DNA from: Bacteroidia bacterium
Lineage (GTDB): Bacteria > Bacteroidota > Bacteroidia > Flavobacteriales > Flavobacteriaceae
Reading direction: 5' to 3'
Assembly: GCA_030427735.1 (NCBI GenBank)
Contig: JAUIBP010000002.1
Location: forward strand, 372,001-436,000
Length of the DNA stretch: 64,000 nt
Numbering within the stretch: position 1 is the first letter of the stretch; every line of letters starts with the position of its first letter. The notes beneath the pieces are model-generated. The model searched no databases. It was not told the origin of the DNA and saw only the letters and a list, made by a program, of their open reading frames with translations. Shown here one piece after another: positions 8,875 through 17,892 of this stretch. A program made the translations under genes and the position numbers.

Positions 8875-10026
8875 ATGCTTTTTAAAGATATTTTAGGTCA
8901 AGAACATATTAAAAGCCATTTAACACAAAGTGTAGATAATGGCAGAATTCCGCATGCACAATTATTTGTTGGCCCAGAAGGTAGTGGCACTTTACCAATG
9001 GCCATTGCTTATGCCCAATACATTTTATGTAGCAATACTGCAGGCGAAAACAATACGGGAAACCAAAGTTGTAATTTAAAATTCAACAATTTTTCGCACC
9101 CCGATTTACATTTTGCTTTCCCCGTAACAACTACTGGAAGTATAAAATCTCATCCCGTATCCAGTATGTTTTTAACCGAATGGCGCCAATTACTTAAAGA
9201 GCAGCCTTATGGTAATTTATTTGATTTGTATAAACTTTTAGGGGTAGAAAATAAACAAGGACAAATTGGTGTAGACGAAGCCCAAGATATTGTAAAAGCC
9301 CTTGCTTTAAAAGCTTACGAAGGAGGCTATAAAGTGATGATTATTTGGATGGCCGAAAAAATGAATACCGCAGCCGCAAACAAACTTTTAAAATTAATTG
9401 AAGAGCCACCAAAGCAAACCATTTTTATTTTAATAGCCGAAGAAGAACAACACATACTAAATACCATACGATCGCGATGTCAGGTACTTCATTTTCCTGC
9501 ACTTGCAGACGATGTTATAAAACAAGCTATAATTAAGGCTTACGACTTAAACGAAACCGAAGCTCAAAAAATAGCGCATCAATCTAACGGAAATTACAAC
9601 AAAGCCTGCGATTTAGTGTATCACGACTCCGAAGATTCTTTATTCGAAGATTGGTTTGTTATGTGGGTACGAAGCGCATTTAAAGCCAAAGGAAATAAAG
9701 CCGCTATTCACGATATTATAACTTGGAGTGAAGATATTGCCAAAAAAGGCAGAGAAACCCAAAAACAGTTTTTACTGTTTTGTATAGATTTTTTTAGACA
9801 AGCGTTATTGTTAAATTACAACGCCAACACACTAGTATTTTTTGAGCCTAAATCTGGATTTAAATTAGAAAAATTTGCGCCTTTTGTTCATAATGGTAAT
9901 ATTTTAGACATTTACGATGCTTTAGAAGAAGCCATTTACCATGTAGAACGCAACGGAAATTCTAAAATAGTTTTAACCGATTTATCTATAAAACTAACCC
10001 GATTATTACACGCTAAACCATCTTAA
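8875..10026 (+). CDS. holB: DNA polymerase III subunit delta-prime
   Basis: A 383-residue clamp-loader subunit of the AAA+ family. The N-terminal part begins MLFKDILGQEHIKSHLTQS, typical for DnaX/HolB proteins. The Walker A loop reads GPEGSGT (33-39), with threonine where an active P-loop has lysine, so ATP binding is probably lost, as expected of delta-prime and unlike gamma/tau. The region MNTAAANKLLKLIEEPP and the SRC-containing word IRSRCQVLHFP (arginine-finger position) are conserved. It acts in loading the beta clamp at the replication fork. The likely operon partner is the DoxX-like gene 8 bases downstream. Confidence 0.9.
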   Translation: MLFKDILGQEHIKSHLTQSVDNGRIPHAQLFVGPEGSGTLPMAIAYAQYILCSNTAGENNTGNQSCNLKFNNFSHPDLHFAFPVTTTGSIKSHPVSSMFLTEWRQLLKEQPYGNLFDLYKLLGVENKQGQIGVDEAQDIVKALALKAYEGGYKVMIIWMAEKMNTAAANKLLKLIEEPPKQTIFILIAEEEQHILNTIRSRCQVLHFPALADDVIKQAIIKAYDLNETEAQKIAHQSNGNYNKACDLVYHDSEDSLFEDWFVMWVRSAFKAKGNKAAIHDIITWSEDIAKKGRETQKQFLLFCIDFFRQALLLNYNANTLVFFEPKSGFKLEKFAPFVHNGNILDIYDALEEAIYHVERNGNSKIVLTDLSIKLTRLLHAKPS

Positions 10027-10034
10027 CTATAGTC

Positions 10035-10430
10035 TTGAAACATCTGTTAGAACATAGTGCCGAAATTTTAATACTGATTTTCTTATTCATTACCTTTTTA
10101 ATGAGTTTTTTAGATAAGATTACAGATTGGAACGGCAATATTCTCTTTTTAAAAGATTATTTTTCTAAAAGCTGGTTACGCCGTATTATACCCTTAATAC
10201 TTGTTAAGGTTGTAATTTTTGAAGCTATAACAACTATTTTATGTGCCTTAGGAATTTATGAAATCATTGCTGCAAAAACGACAACACTTGCTTTAATGGC
10301 CAGTATTTTTTCCTGTATTATACTACTTGTATTTTTATTAGGGCAACGCATAGCTAAAGATTATGATGGCGCCAGAAACATTGCCATCTATTTTATTATA
10401 GCTGTGTTTGCCGTATATCTCTTTCAGTAA
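10035..10430 (+). CDS. DoxX-like small integral membrane protein
   Basis: A 131-residue protein with four hydrophobic segments (about 10-28, 50-72, 83-104 and 113-130) and polar loops, resembling the DoxX-like proteins found next to holB in flavobacteria. Function is not established; DoxX relatives are linked to quinone or redox chemistry, which I cannot show here. The start is taken as TTG at 10035. In this frame a stop lies at 10014-10016, the next ATG is inside the first membrane segment, and the TTG gives MKHLLEHSAEIL. The gene follows holB after 8 bases and ends 6 bases before the convergent DUF4249 gene. Confidence 0.7.
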   Translation: MKHLLEHSAEILILIFLFITFLMSFLDKITDWNGNILFLKDYFSKSWLRRIIPLILVKVVIFEAITTILCALGIYEIIAAKTTTLALMASIFSCIILLVFLLGQRIAKDYDGARNIAIYFIIAVFAVYLFQ

Positions 10431-10436
10431 ACTATT

Positions 10437-11282
10437 TTACTCTTCGTCTACAAACGTGTAGGTTTCTTTATACGTTTCTGTTACTCTAAAAAAGCCATAC
10501 GGATAATTTTCTGGGTTTGTTTCGTTAATACAATTACCACGAAGCTCTACTGGAGTTGGAGCAAATGGATTACCAGAACCAGATTGGCTGTTTAATAATT
10601 GCATGTATTTGTAATACCGTTCGGACACGTTATACAAGTTGATATCTACGACATCGCCAGGTTGAAATTCTTCATCTTCATTATCATCATCAAACTTTTC
10701 GTAAACCACGCTTATTTCGTTACCATTTTGTAAATCGTCTGAAAGATCTCTTAAATACGGATAGTCTTCATCTCGCTCTTGAAACTTTAAAATATAAAAA
10801 TTCGTTTCGTCCTCTGGATCATTAAAATAAACATTCACTTCTAGAACATCGGAGAAAAATCCATTGTTTTTAGACTGATTTACACTGGTAATTGGTGTTG
10901 TAGGCCGTAAGGTTTCTGTAGCTGTATAGGTTTCGTTATTATAAACAATATTTAAGATATAGGTTTCATTTAACACCGCCTCAAAATTTTTTGTAGTGTA
11001 TGTACCATCGTTATTATCGGTAAACAATATGGTGTCATTTGTACTGCTTCGTGTTACTGTTACGGTTCCTCCTGTTACAGCATTATCCGAAGTGGTATCG
11101 AAATATGGTGTTGTAGTACTTAATTTTATGGTTTGTTGTTTACCATCCGTTCCGTTTTGCCAGTCTAAAGAAGCTTCAATAACTAAACGCGGATCTGCTG
11201 TTGGAACATCTACATCTATTACATCGGTACACGATGTAAACAAAGTAAGAATAAATAGAAAAGAATATATATACGATTTCAT
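10437..11282 (-). CDS. DUF4249 lipoprotein, partner of the TonB-dependent receptor
   Basis: A 281-residue protein with a lipoprotein signal peptide (LFTSC, lipidated C18). It then shows the DUF4249 opening DVIDVDVPTADPRLVIEA and alternating beta strands with several acidic loops (for example DDDNEDEEFQPGD). DUF4249 genes in Bacteroidota sit directly after a TonB-dependent receptor gene, and here the start is 4 bases after the receptor stops. A role as the surface-exposed or periplasmic accessory protein of that transporter is inferred from context. Its substrate is unknown. It ends almost touching the convergent DoxX-like gene (6 bases), leaving no room for a separate terminator. Confidence 0.88.
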   Translation of the reverse strand: MKSYIYSFLFILTLFTSCTDVIDVDVPTADPRLVIEASLDWQNGTDGKQQTIKLSTTTPYFDTTSDNAVTGGTVTVTRSSTNDTILFTDNNDGTYTTKNFEAVLNETYILNIVYNNETYTATETLRPTTPITSVNQSKNNGFFSDVLEVNVYFNDPEDETNFYILKFQERDEDYPYLRDLSDDLQNGNEISVVYEKFDDDNEDEEFQPGDVVDINLYNVSERYYKYMQLLNSQSGSGNPFAPTPVELRGNCINETNPENYPYGFFRVTETYKETYTFVDEE

Positions 11283-11286
11283 GGGA

Positions 11287-13659
11287 TTAAAATTTAAAGT
11301 TATACGTTACCGAAGGTACAATACCAAAAATGGCAGTTCGTGTGGCTTCATTTACACCCGTTTCTAAGTTTTGCCCAAACGAAATAGATGCGGCATTTTT
11401 GCGATTATAAACATTATAAATACTAAATACCCACTCGCCTTTCCAACGGGCATTTGGTTTGTAATTTGGCTTAAATGTCGCCGCCAAATCTAATCGGTTG
11501 TAAGATGGTAATCTATCGGCATTACGGCTTCCATAATTAGCTACAGATAAACCTTCGTACTCGTATTGCCCAACAGGATAAGTAACTGGTCGGCCTGTTT
11601 GAAAAATAAAGTTACCGCTAAAACTCCATTTTTCAGTCAGTTTATAACTTCCCGTAAGCGAAACATCATGAGTTCTGTCGTAAGGTGTATAATACCATTC
11701 GCCTTTATTTATACCTGGTCCACCAGCCTTTCCCCCTGGGGTTTTTTGTTCAGATTTAGAAATGGTATATGCTAACCAACCTGTAAATTTTCCTTTGTTT
11801 TTGCGCAGCAACAATTCCAGTCCGTAAGCTCGGGATTCGCCTTCTAAAATCTGGGTTTCTATATTATTATTGGCTATTAAATCGGATCCATCTATATAAT
11901 CTATTCGGTTATCTACAGTTTTATAATAGGCTTCTGTTTCTACAGAAAACATACCGTTTTGTAACTCTTTAAAGTAACCCACAGAATATTGATTGGCCAT
12001 TTGTGGATTTACAAAAGGGCCACTTGGTGTCCATACATCCAATGGCGTGGCATTAGCGGTATTAGAAAGCAAACTTAAATATTGTGCAATTCTAGAAAAT
12101 CCTAATTTTACCGAAGCAGTTTCGTTAAGTTGATAGGCTAATCCTAATCGGGGTTCGAAATTCGAAAAATCGGCAATGGTTTCGCCTTTATCGTAATCAA
12201 TTTCACCAGTCATTATACCTTCTTCATAAATACCTAAGGCTTCGTTATACACTACAGGCTGATTGTTTAGATATGTTGCTATAGGCTGGCCGCCCAAACG
12301 TTTAAACATACTAAATCGCAAACCCAATTGTACATTCAATTTCTCCGAGAATTTATGTTCGGCATTAACATATAAACCGCCTTCTAACGCTCTTTTTTTA
12401 TCTAATATATCTTCGTTAATAGAGGAGTCTTCATCGACTGGTCTTACTTCGCCTGGATTAAAATTATAGGTAATGGCACTAGCTCCAAAATCTATTGTGG
12501 TTTTATTGTTTAAATAGTATTTAAAATCGTATTTAACATTAAAGTTTTTAATACTAGAGGTCCAATCTAGGCCTACAAAATTTAGCTCTAAACCGTAATC
12601 GTAGTCGCCATAAATAAACGATAAATTAGAAAACAACTTATCGTTAAACACGTGGTTCCAACGCAAATTTAATGTACTGTTTCCGTAAGCATTTTTAAAA
12701 GCATCGTCGAAATTTAAAATATCTCTACCAAAATATCCTGAAAGGTACAGCCTGTTATTTTGATTGATTTCGTAATTACCCTTTACATTAAAATCGTAGA
12801 AAAAAGCAGTATTATCTTGGTCTGCTAATTTTAAAAATAAATGGGCGTAAGACGATCGGCCAGCAACAATAAAAGACCCTTTATTTTTTAATATTGGCCC
12901 CTCTGCCGCCAATCTGCTGGATATTAAACCAATACCACCTGTTAAATTGAAATTTTTACTATTACCATCTTTTTGACGAATATCTAAAACCGAAGAAACA
13001 CGACCACCATAATTGGCTGGAATATTCCCTTTATACAATTTCATATCTTTAACAACATCGGCATTAAACACCGAAAAGAATCCAAACAAATGCGATTCGT
13101 TAAAAATGATAGCCTCGTCTAATAACACCAAATTCTGATCTGTTGCACCACCACGCACATTAAACCCATTAGACCCCTCGCCATTATTGGTAACACCAGG
13201 CAATAATTGAATGGATTTTACAACATCTACCTCGCCTAAAACAGCAGGTATTTGTTTTATTGTAGCACTTTTTATTACGGCGACACTCATTTGTGGATCT
13301 CTAATATTTGCTTTTTCGGTTTCTTCGGCAGTAATAACCACTTCATCTAAGGTTGTGGTATCTTCCTGAAGCTCGAATGATATGCTTTGATTTTTATCTA
13401 AAACAATTTCCTTTTTAATAGTAACATATCCCAAATACGAAACCACTAAGGTATAATTTCCTTTTGGAGCTGTAAGCGAATAAAAACCGTATGTGTTTGT
13501 TATACCACCAGCAGAAGTGTTTTCCAAAAAAACAGACGCCCCAAATACCGACTTACCATTAGCAAAATCGCTAATCGTTCCACTAACCGTAAATGTTTCT
13601 TGAGCGTAGGTATAGCAGCTAATTATTAAAAATAAATAAAAACTTAATTGAAATTTCAT
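11287..13659 (-). CDS. TonB-dependent outer-membrane receptor with carboxypeptidase-like N-domain
   Basis: The start is set at the ATG 13659, which gives the signal peptide MKFQLSFYLFLIISCYTYAQ; an ATG 13 codons upstream would place a polar stretch before it. The mature protein (about 770 residues) begins with a CarboxypepD_reg-like beta-sandwich (about 22-105, ending near LDEVVI). Next comes a plug domain with VKSIQLLPGV, FNVRGGATDQNLVLLDE and YGGRVSSVLDI, then a C-terminal 22-strand-type barrel ending in YNFKF, with a terminal aromatic residue. It imports a nutrient through the outer membrane using TonB energy. With DUF4249 directly downstream it is not a SusC/SusD pair. Substrate cannot be told from sequence. 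Confidence 0.92.
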   Translation of the reverse strand: MKFQLSFYLFLIISCYTYAQETFTVSGTISDFANGKSVFGASVFLENTSAGGITNTYGFYSLTAPKGNYTLVVSYLGYVTIKKEIVLDKNQSISFELQEDTTTLDEVVITAEETEKANIRDPQMSVAVIKSATIKQIPAVLGEVDVVKSIQLLPGVTNNGEGSNGFNVRGGATDQNLVLLDEAIIFNESHLFGFFSVFNADVVKDMKLYKGNIPANYGGRVSSVLDIRQKDGNSKNFNLTGGIGLISSRLAAEGPILKNKGSFIVAGRSSYAHLFLKLADQDNTAFFYDFNVKGNYEINQNNRLYLSGYFGRDILNFDDAFKNAYGNSTLNLRWNHVFNDKLFSNLSFIYGDYDYGLELNFVGLDWTSSIKNFNVKYDFKYYLNNKTTIDFGASAITYNFNPGEVRPVDEDSSINEDILDKKRALEGGLYVNAEHKFSEKLNVQLGLRFSMFKRLGGQPIATYLNNQPVVYNEALGIYEEGIMTGEIDYDKGETIADFSNFEPRLGLAYQLNETASVKLGFSRIAQYLSLLSNTANATPLDVWTPSGPFVNPQMANQYSVGYFKELQNGMFSVETEAYYKTVDNRIDYIDGSDLIANNNIETQILEGESRAYGLELLLRKNKGKFTGWLAYTISKSEQKTPGGKAGGPGINKGEWYYTPYDRTHDVSLTGSYKLTEKWSFSGNFIFQTGRPVTYPVGQYEYEGLSVANYGSRNADRLPSYNRLDLAATFKPNYKPNARWKGEWVFSIYNVYNRKNAASISFGQNLETGVNEATRTAIFGIVPSVTYNFKF

Positions 13660-13794
13660 AGCGTGTTTTAAAGATTGAACGGGTACAAAGCAAAGCAATT
13701 TTGCAATGAAAATAAGACTAAATATGTGCTTTTGAAATAAATTATTTTAAACATAATCTTATAACTACATTTTATAACAATTATTTTCTGAGCA

Positions 13795-13826
13795 TAAAAA
13801 AAGCCAAACACATTTAATGTTTGGCT
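13795..13826 (-). terminator. Intrinsic terminator after the OmpH-like gene
   Basis: A 9-base stem, AGCCAAACA (13802-13810) with TGTTTGGCT (13818-13826), and a 7-base loop are followed on the minus strand by seven T. It ends the leftward transcript of the gene that stops at 13850. Confidence 0.88.
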
Positions 13827-13849
13827 GTAATACGACTGTTTAAAACATT

Positions 13850-14362
13850 CTATTTTTTATAAGAATCGTTAAGGGCTTTTATTAAAGTCTCAGTTAAGTC
13901 TTCTGAGTCCTTACCATACATAACACTTCCAGCTTCGTTACTTCCTAAAATGAAATCGTAATTATTAGATTCCCCATAATTTTTTACGAATTTTCTTACT
14001 TTTGAAATCAAAGAATCTATTTCTTTTTGACTTTCCGATGCAATTTGTTGTTCTGTCATCTGAATTTGTTGCTGAATCATTTGTTGCTTTCTACCTAATT
14101 CTTGATAACGTTGTTGCGCTTTATCTTGAGACATAGAACTTGCTTGCTGTTGAAATTCCTGATACTCGGCTTGAAATGATTGAGCCAAACTATCCGTAAG
14201 CTTACTTGAAGCTTCTATTTGCGATTTGTATTTAGATTCAACATCTATTTTTTCCTGATATTCGTTTACTAATTTAGAATTATCTACAAATCCAATTTTT
14301 TGAGATTGCTGGCAAGACGCTAAAGTCATTAATGTAACGACTAAAATTGATATTTTTTTCAT
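13850..14362 (-). CDS. OmpH/Skp family protein, probable lipoprotein
   Basis: A 170-residue protein with a short hydrophobic start ending LASC (cysteine 17), so probably lipidated; typical Skp is not. The rest fits OmpH/Skp: an N-terminal strand with KIGFVDNSKLVNEYQE, a long glutamine-rich helical hairpin (about 40-120) and a C-terminal part FDFILG-like (NYDFILGSNEAGSVMYGKDSEDLT). Skp chaperones hold unfolded outer-membrane proteins in their helical tentacles in the periplasm. The gene stands alone: a terminator hairpin follows it and 231 gene-free bases lie before it. Confidence 0.82.
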   Translation of the reverse strand: MKKISILVVTLMTLASCQQSQKIGFVDNSKLVNEYQEKIDVESKYKSQIEASSKLTDSLAQSFQAEYQEFQQQASSMSQDKAQQRYQELGRKQQMIQQQIQMTEQQIASESQKEIDSLISKVRKFVKNYGESNNYDFILGSNEAGSVMYGKDSEDLTETLIKALNDSYKK

Positions 14363-14593
14363 CGGGTTATTAAAATTTATTTATCAGAACAAAAATAGAA
14401 AAGTAATAACGATAACATCTGCTTTGCATGTTAAAACCCTAGTATTAGATAAATTGATACTAAAAAAACAATTAATAAATAATATTGATTAAAAATGAAG
14501 TAAAATAAAGCGTTTTAAGCGGTTTTTAAAAAACACACTACACTTTACCTGTTTTCGAACATTCGATAGCTTATTACGCTTAAAAATGAGTTT

Positions 14594-15457
14594 TTACGCT
14601 TTTTTAACCATATAAATCAACGACGAGTACTCTCCAGAACGTTTTGCCTTCATATTAGATAGCATTCCTATTCTAAAAGCATTAAACACATTCATTTTTC
14701 CTGTTTTATATTTTTCGGAAAGTAGGCTTACATAAAACGCATCAAAAAACATGGGTAATGTTTTTTCAACTAATAATTGTTGTTGTTCCAATAATTGAGA
14801 TAAACCTTTTTTTGAAAAATGCCATAAATGTCTAGGTACATCGTATGCTGCCCAAAATGCTTTATAGTAATTGGCATCGTAACTTTTATAATTTGGAACA
14901 GCTATTATTAACTTGCCATTAGGTTTTAATAAAGAAGTATAAAATGTAATTTGTTCTTCTAAATCAGGTAAGTGTTCTAAAACATGCCAAAGTGTTACAA
15001 CATCAAAAGAAGAGATTTTTAACGTTTCAGTTTCATTGGCATTTAAAACAGATTGATTGTTTTTTAATTTTTGCTGCGCCAATTTTCGGGCAGCATCGTT
15101 AGGTTCTACTCCGCGAACCGACCATCCATTTTTTTGGGCCAAGGCTAAAAAATCACCTGTACCACACCCTACATCTAAAACCGATTTTTCTTCGGAAGCA
15201 TAACTATTAATTAATTTCAATTTGTTTTGCAACGCCACACTTTTAACCGCATGATAAACGCGTTCGAACACATTTCGTTTACCATCGGTATGCGAAATAT
15301 AATCTTCGCTTTTATAATATTGCCCTAACTCCTCCCCTTTTGGTTGTGGTGTTGTAATTAAAATATCGAAATCTGTTGCTCGCTTTAATTCAAATTTCTC
15401 TCCAGAAACGGAAAAATCTTCACAGTGTAGTACTGTAGTTTTTTGGGGAATAATCAT
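14594..15457 (-). CDS. Class I SAM-dependent methyltransferase
   Basis: A 287-residue protein with a Rossmann-type methyltransferase core. Motif I, VLDVGCGTGDF, is at 93-103, the acidic end of strand 2 is GVEPN near 117-120, and the post-motif word VVTLWHVLEHLPDLEEQ and PNGKLIIAVPN follow. The first 90 residues contain a SxxYISH element typical of Bacteroidota methyltransferases of this type, but there are no zinc-binding cysteine pairs. The substrate is unknown; the arrangement resembles enzymes acting on cell-surface sugars or lipids. It starts 103 bases after mnmG, with a perfect palindrome in the gap. Confidence 0.85.
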   Translation of the reverse strand: MIIPQKTTVLHCEDFSVSGEKFELKRATDFDILITTPQPKGEELGQYYKSEDYISHTDGKRNVFERVYHAVKSVALQNKLKLINSYASEEKSVLDVGCGTGDFLALAQKNGWSVRGVEPNDAARKLAQQKLKNNQSVLNANETETLKISSFDVVTLWHVLEHLPDLEEQITFYTSLLKPNGKLIIAVPNYKSYDANYYKAFWAAYDVPRHLWHFSKKGLSQLLEQQQLLVEKTLPMFFDAFYVSLLSEKYKTGKMNVFNAFRIGMLSNMKAKRSGEYSSLIYMVKKA

Positions 15458-15529
15458 AAACTTTAATAAAGGATTGAAATTGTTTAGAGATGCTTTTACT
15501 CCTGTTAAACAATAAAAATAGGATAAACT

Positions 15530-15561
15530 ATTTTAGGTGTTCCACGTGGAACACCTAAAAT
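15530..15561. promoter_or_regulatory. parS-type ParB-binding palindrome (32-bp perfect inverted repeat)
   Basis: The core GTTCCACGTGGAAC is the sequence bound by chromosomal ParB proteins across bacteria (parS). Here it sits in a perfect 32-base palindrome with no loop, from 15530 to 15561, whose right end touches the first base of the mnmG stop codon. Because no T-run follows on either side, a terminator role is less likely than a protein-binding site. Confidence 0.8.
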
Positions 15562-17432
15562 TATCTGCCCATATAAACAAGTAAAACAGAAATATCGTTA
15601 GGAGAAACACCACTAATTCGTGATGCTTGAGAAATAGTTGTAGGCTGGATTTTCTTTAATTTTTCGCGAGCTTCAAAACTCATAGATTTAATTTTAGAAT
15701 AATCGTAATTAGCTGGAATTTTAATATCTTCTAATCTTGATAACTTATCGGCATTGTTTTTTTCCTTTTCGATATAACCAGAATATTTAACTTGAATTTC
15801 GGCTTGCTCGATAATCTCACGATCTAAATCATGTTCTACAATAAAATTTTCTATTTCTTCAATTTGTCTAACATCGGACATATCGATATTTGGTCGCGCA
15901 AAAATTTTAAACAATTTACCAGATTGATTTACTAAAGCAGACTCTTTAGATTCTAAAATAGGATTTACAACCTCAGGTTTAACGCTTGTATCCTTAAAAA
16001 ATTGTACAAATTCATCGGCTTTAGTTTGCTTTTCTTCCATGCGTTTAAGACGCTTTTCTGTAGCCAAACCAATTGCATAACCTTTAGGCGTTAATCTAAA
16101 ATCGGCATTATCCTGTCTAAGTAACGTTCTATATTCTGCTCTTGAAGTAAACATTCTATAAGGTTCTTCTGTACCTTTAGTAATTAAATCGTCTATTAAA
16201 ACACCTATGTAAGCTTCACTACGTTTTAATATAAATTCATCTTTCTCCTGAACTTTCAAACTGGCATTAATACCAGCCATCAATCCTTGCGAAGCTGCCT
16301 CTTCATACCCTGTAGTTCCATTAATCTGACCTGCGAAATATAAGCCATTAATCAACTTTGTTTCTAACGTATGTTTAAGTTGCGTTGGCGGAAAATAATC
16401 GTATTCTATAGCATAACCCGGACGGAAAAATTTCACGTTTTCGAATCCAACCACAGAGCGTAAAGCTTTAAATTGAACATCTTCTGGAAGTGAAGTAGAA
16501 AAACCATTAACATAAACTTCGCAGGTATTCCATCCTTCAGGCTCTATAAACAACTGATGACGATCTTTATCTGCAAAGCGATTAATTTTATCCTCGATAG
16601 AAGGACAGTATCTTGGTCCTAAACTTTTAATTCTTCCGTTAAACATAGGCGAACGATCGAAGCCTTCACGCAACAAATCATGTACCAATGTGCTCGTATA
16701 CGTCATATAACAAGACCGTTGTTTTATTAGCGGCTTGGTAACATCAGAATAAGAGAATTTCTCTGGCTGTTCATCACCAGGTTGTTCTATCATTTTAGAA
16801 TAATCTAGGGAGCGACCATCCACTCTAGGCGGTGTTCCCGTTTTCATTCTACCAGACGTAAATCCTAAATCAACTAACTGTTCTGTTATACCAGTTGCAG
16901 CGCGTTCACCAGCTCTACCTCCACCAAAATTCTTATCTCCTATATGTATTAATCCGTTTAAAAAAGTTCCATTAGTAAGTACGACTGACTTGCAACGCAC
17001 TTCAATTCCAAGTGAGGTTTTAACACCTACAACACGATCACCTTCTATAATTAAACCAGAAACCATGTCCTGATAAAAATCTAAATTAGGAGTTTGCTCA
17101 AGCATTAAACGCCAATCTTCAGCAAAGCGCATTCTGTCGCTCTGCACCCTCGGACTCCACATTGCTGGTCCTTTAGATTTATTAAGCATTTTAAACTGGA
17201 TAGCAGAAGTATCGCTAACAATACCACTATATCCCCCTAAAGCATCTATTTCTCGAACGATTTGTCCTTTGGCAATTCCACCCATAGCAGGATTACAAGA
17301 CATTTGCGCAATGTTTTGCAAATTCATAGTAATAAGCAAGGTGCTACTACCCATGTTTGCAGCAGCAGCCGCAGCCTCACTACCAGCATGACCAGCTCCT
17401 ACAACAATAACATCATACTCTCTATCGAACAT
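15561..17432 (-). CDS. mnmG: tRNA uridine-5-carboxymethylaminomethyl modification enzyme MnmG (GidA)
   Basis: A 623-residue FAD-dependent enzyme that, with MnmE, modifies the wobble uridine of several tRNAs. The FAD-binding loop GAGHAGSEAA is at 12-21. Family words include MSCNPAMGGIAKG near 45-57, the paired-cysteine region around RYCPSIEDKI, and the C-terminal tRNA-binding helical part with EASRISGVSPNDI-like QASRISGVSPNDISVLL. Length is normal. The gene is flanked on both sides by parS-type palindromes. In many bacteria gidA lies near the origin of replication, which fits. ybeY lies 52 bases upstream in the same direction. Confidence 0.97.
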   Translation of the reverse strand: MFDREYDVIVVGAGHAGSEAAAAAANMGSSTLLITMNLQNIAQMSCNPAMGGIAKGQIVREIDALGGYSGIVSDTSAIQFKMLNKSKGPAMWSPRVQSDRMRFAEDWRLMLEQTPNLDFYQDMVSGLIIEGDRVVGVKTSLGIEVRCKSVVLTNGTFLNGLIHIGDKNFGGGRAGERAATGITEQLVDLGFTSGRMKTGTPPRVDGRSLDYSKMIEQPGDEQPEKFSYSDVTKPLIKQRSCYMTYTSTLVHDLLREGFDRSPMFNGRIKSLGPRYCPSIEDKINRFADKDRHQLFIEPEGWNTCEVYVNGFSTSLPEDVQFKALRSVVGFENVKFFRPGYAIEYDYFPPTQLKHTLETKLINGLYFAGQINGTTGYEEAASQGLMAGINASLKVQEKDEFILKRSEAYIGVLIDDLITKGTEEPYRMFTSRAEYRTLLRQDNADFRLTPKGYAIGLATEKRLKRMEEKQTKADEFVQFFKDTSVKPEVVNPILESKESALVNQSGKLFKIFARPNIDMSDVRQIEEIENFIVEHDLDREIIEQAEIQVKYSGYIEKEKNNADKLSRLEDIKIPANYDYSKIKSMSFEAREKLKKIQPTTISQASRISGVSPNDISVLLVYMGR

Positions 17433-17455
17433 ACATATATATTTTAAATTGTAAT

Positions 17456-17471
17456 TGTTCCACGTGGAACA
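17456..17471. promoter_or_regulatory. parS-type ParB-binding palindrome
   Basis: TGTTCCACGTGGAACA is a perfect 16-base palindrome matching the parS consensus, located in the 52-base gap between ybeY and mnmG. It shares its core with the site at 15530-15561, 1.9 kb away. The mnmG promoter would overlap it, so ParB binding could also affect mnmG expression. Confidence 0.85.
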
Positions 17472-17484
17472 TCTCTAATTTTCT

Positions 17485-17892
17485 TTACAGTTTACTTAAG
17501 TAATAATCCTCTTTACTGCGCATAAGTTTAGCCTCAGAATCGGTTTTATCTTTATAACCACAGTAATGCAAAATACCATGGATGATAACACGGTGTAATT
17601 CATTTTCTAAAGCAGTATTAAAATCAACAGCGTTATCTTGAACACGTTCTATGGAAATGTAAATATCACCATGTAGTTGCTTTCCTACTGAATAATCGAA
17701 ACTAATTATGTCTGTCAACGTGTCGTGATTAAGGAATTCTACATTCAATTTATGAAGATATTCGTCGTCACAAAATATATAATTTATATCGCCTTCAGAA
17801 CATTCCTCTTCTTCAATGGTAGCCGAAATCCATGTTGTTAATTCGGCTTCATTATCTATTATGAAGTCGGTTTCGTAATTAAAAACTATCAT
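17485..17892 (-). CDS. ybeY: Endoribonuclease YbeY (rRNA maturation factor)
   Basis: A 135-residue protein of the UPF0054/YbeY family, a metal-dependent RNase for 16S rRNA 3' end maturation and ribosome quality control. The metal-site word is HGILHYCGYKDK (105-116). H105 and H109 are in place, but the third ligand position, histidine in E. coli YbeY, is D115 here. Other family words, NxEFLNHDTLTDIISFD and GDIYIS, are intact. The start codon overlaps the stop of the DUF4175 gene by one base, so translation is probably coupled. The third-ligand change may be typical of this lineage. Confidence 0.93.
   Translation of the reverse strand: MIVFNYETDFIIDNEAELTTWISATIEEEECSEGDINYIFCDDEYLHKLNVEFLNHDTLTDIISFDYSVGKQLHGDIYISIERVQDNAVDFNTALENELHRVIIHGILHYCGYKDKTDSEAKLMRSKEDYYLSKL

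Noticed and set aside
12649-12654. CACGTG inside the TonB receptor gene as a parS site
   Set aside because: Left flank is AAA in place of TTC, so the palindrome is broken and the hit is within coding sequence.
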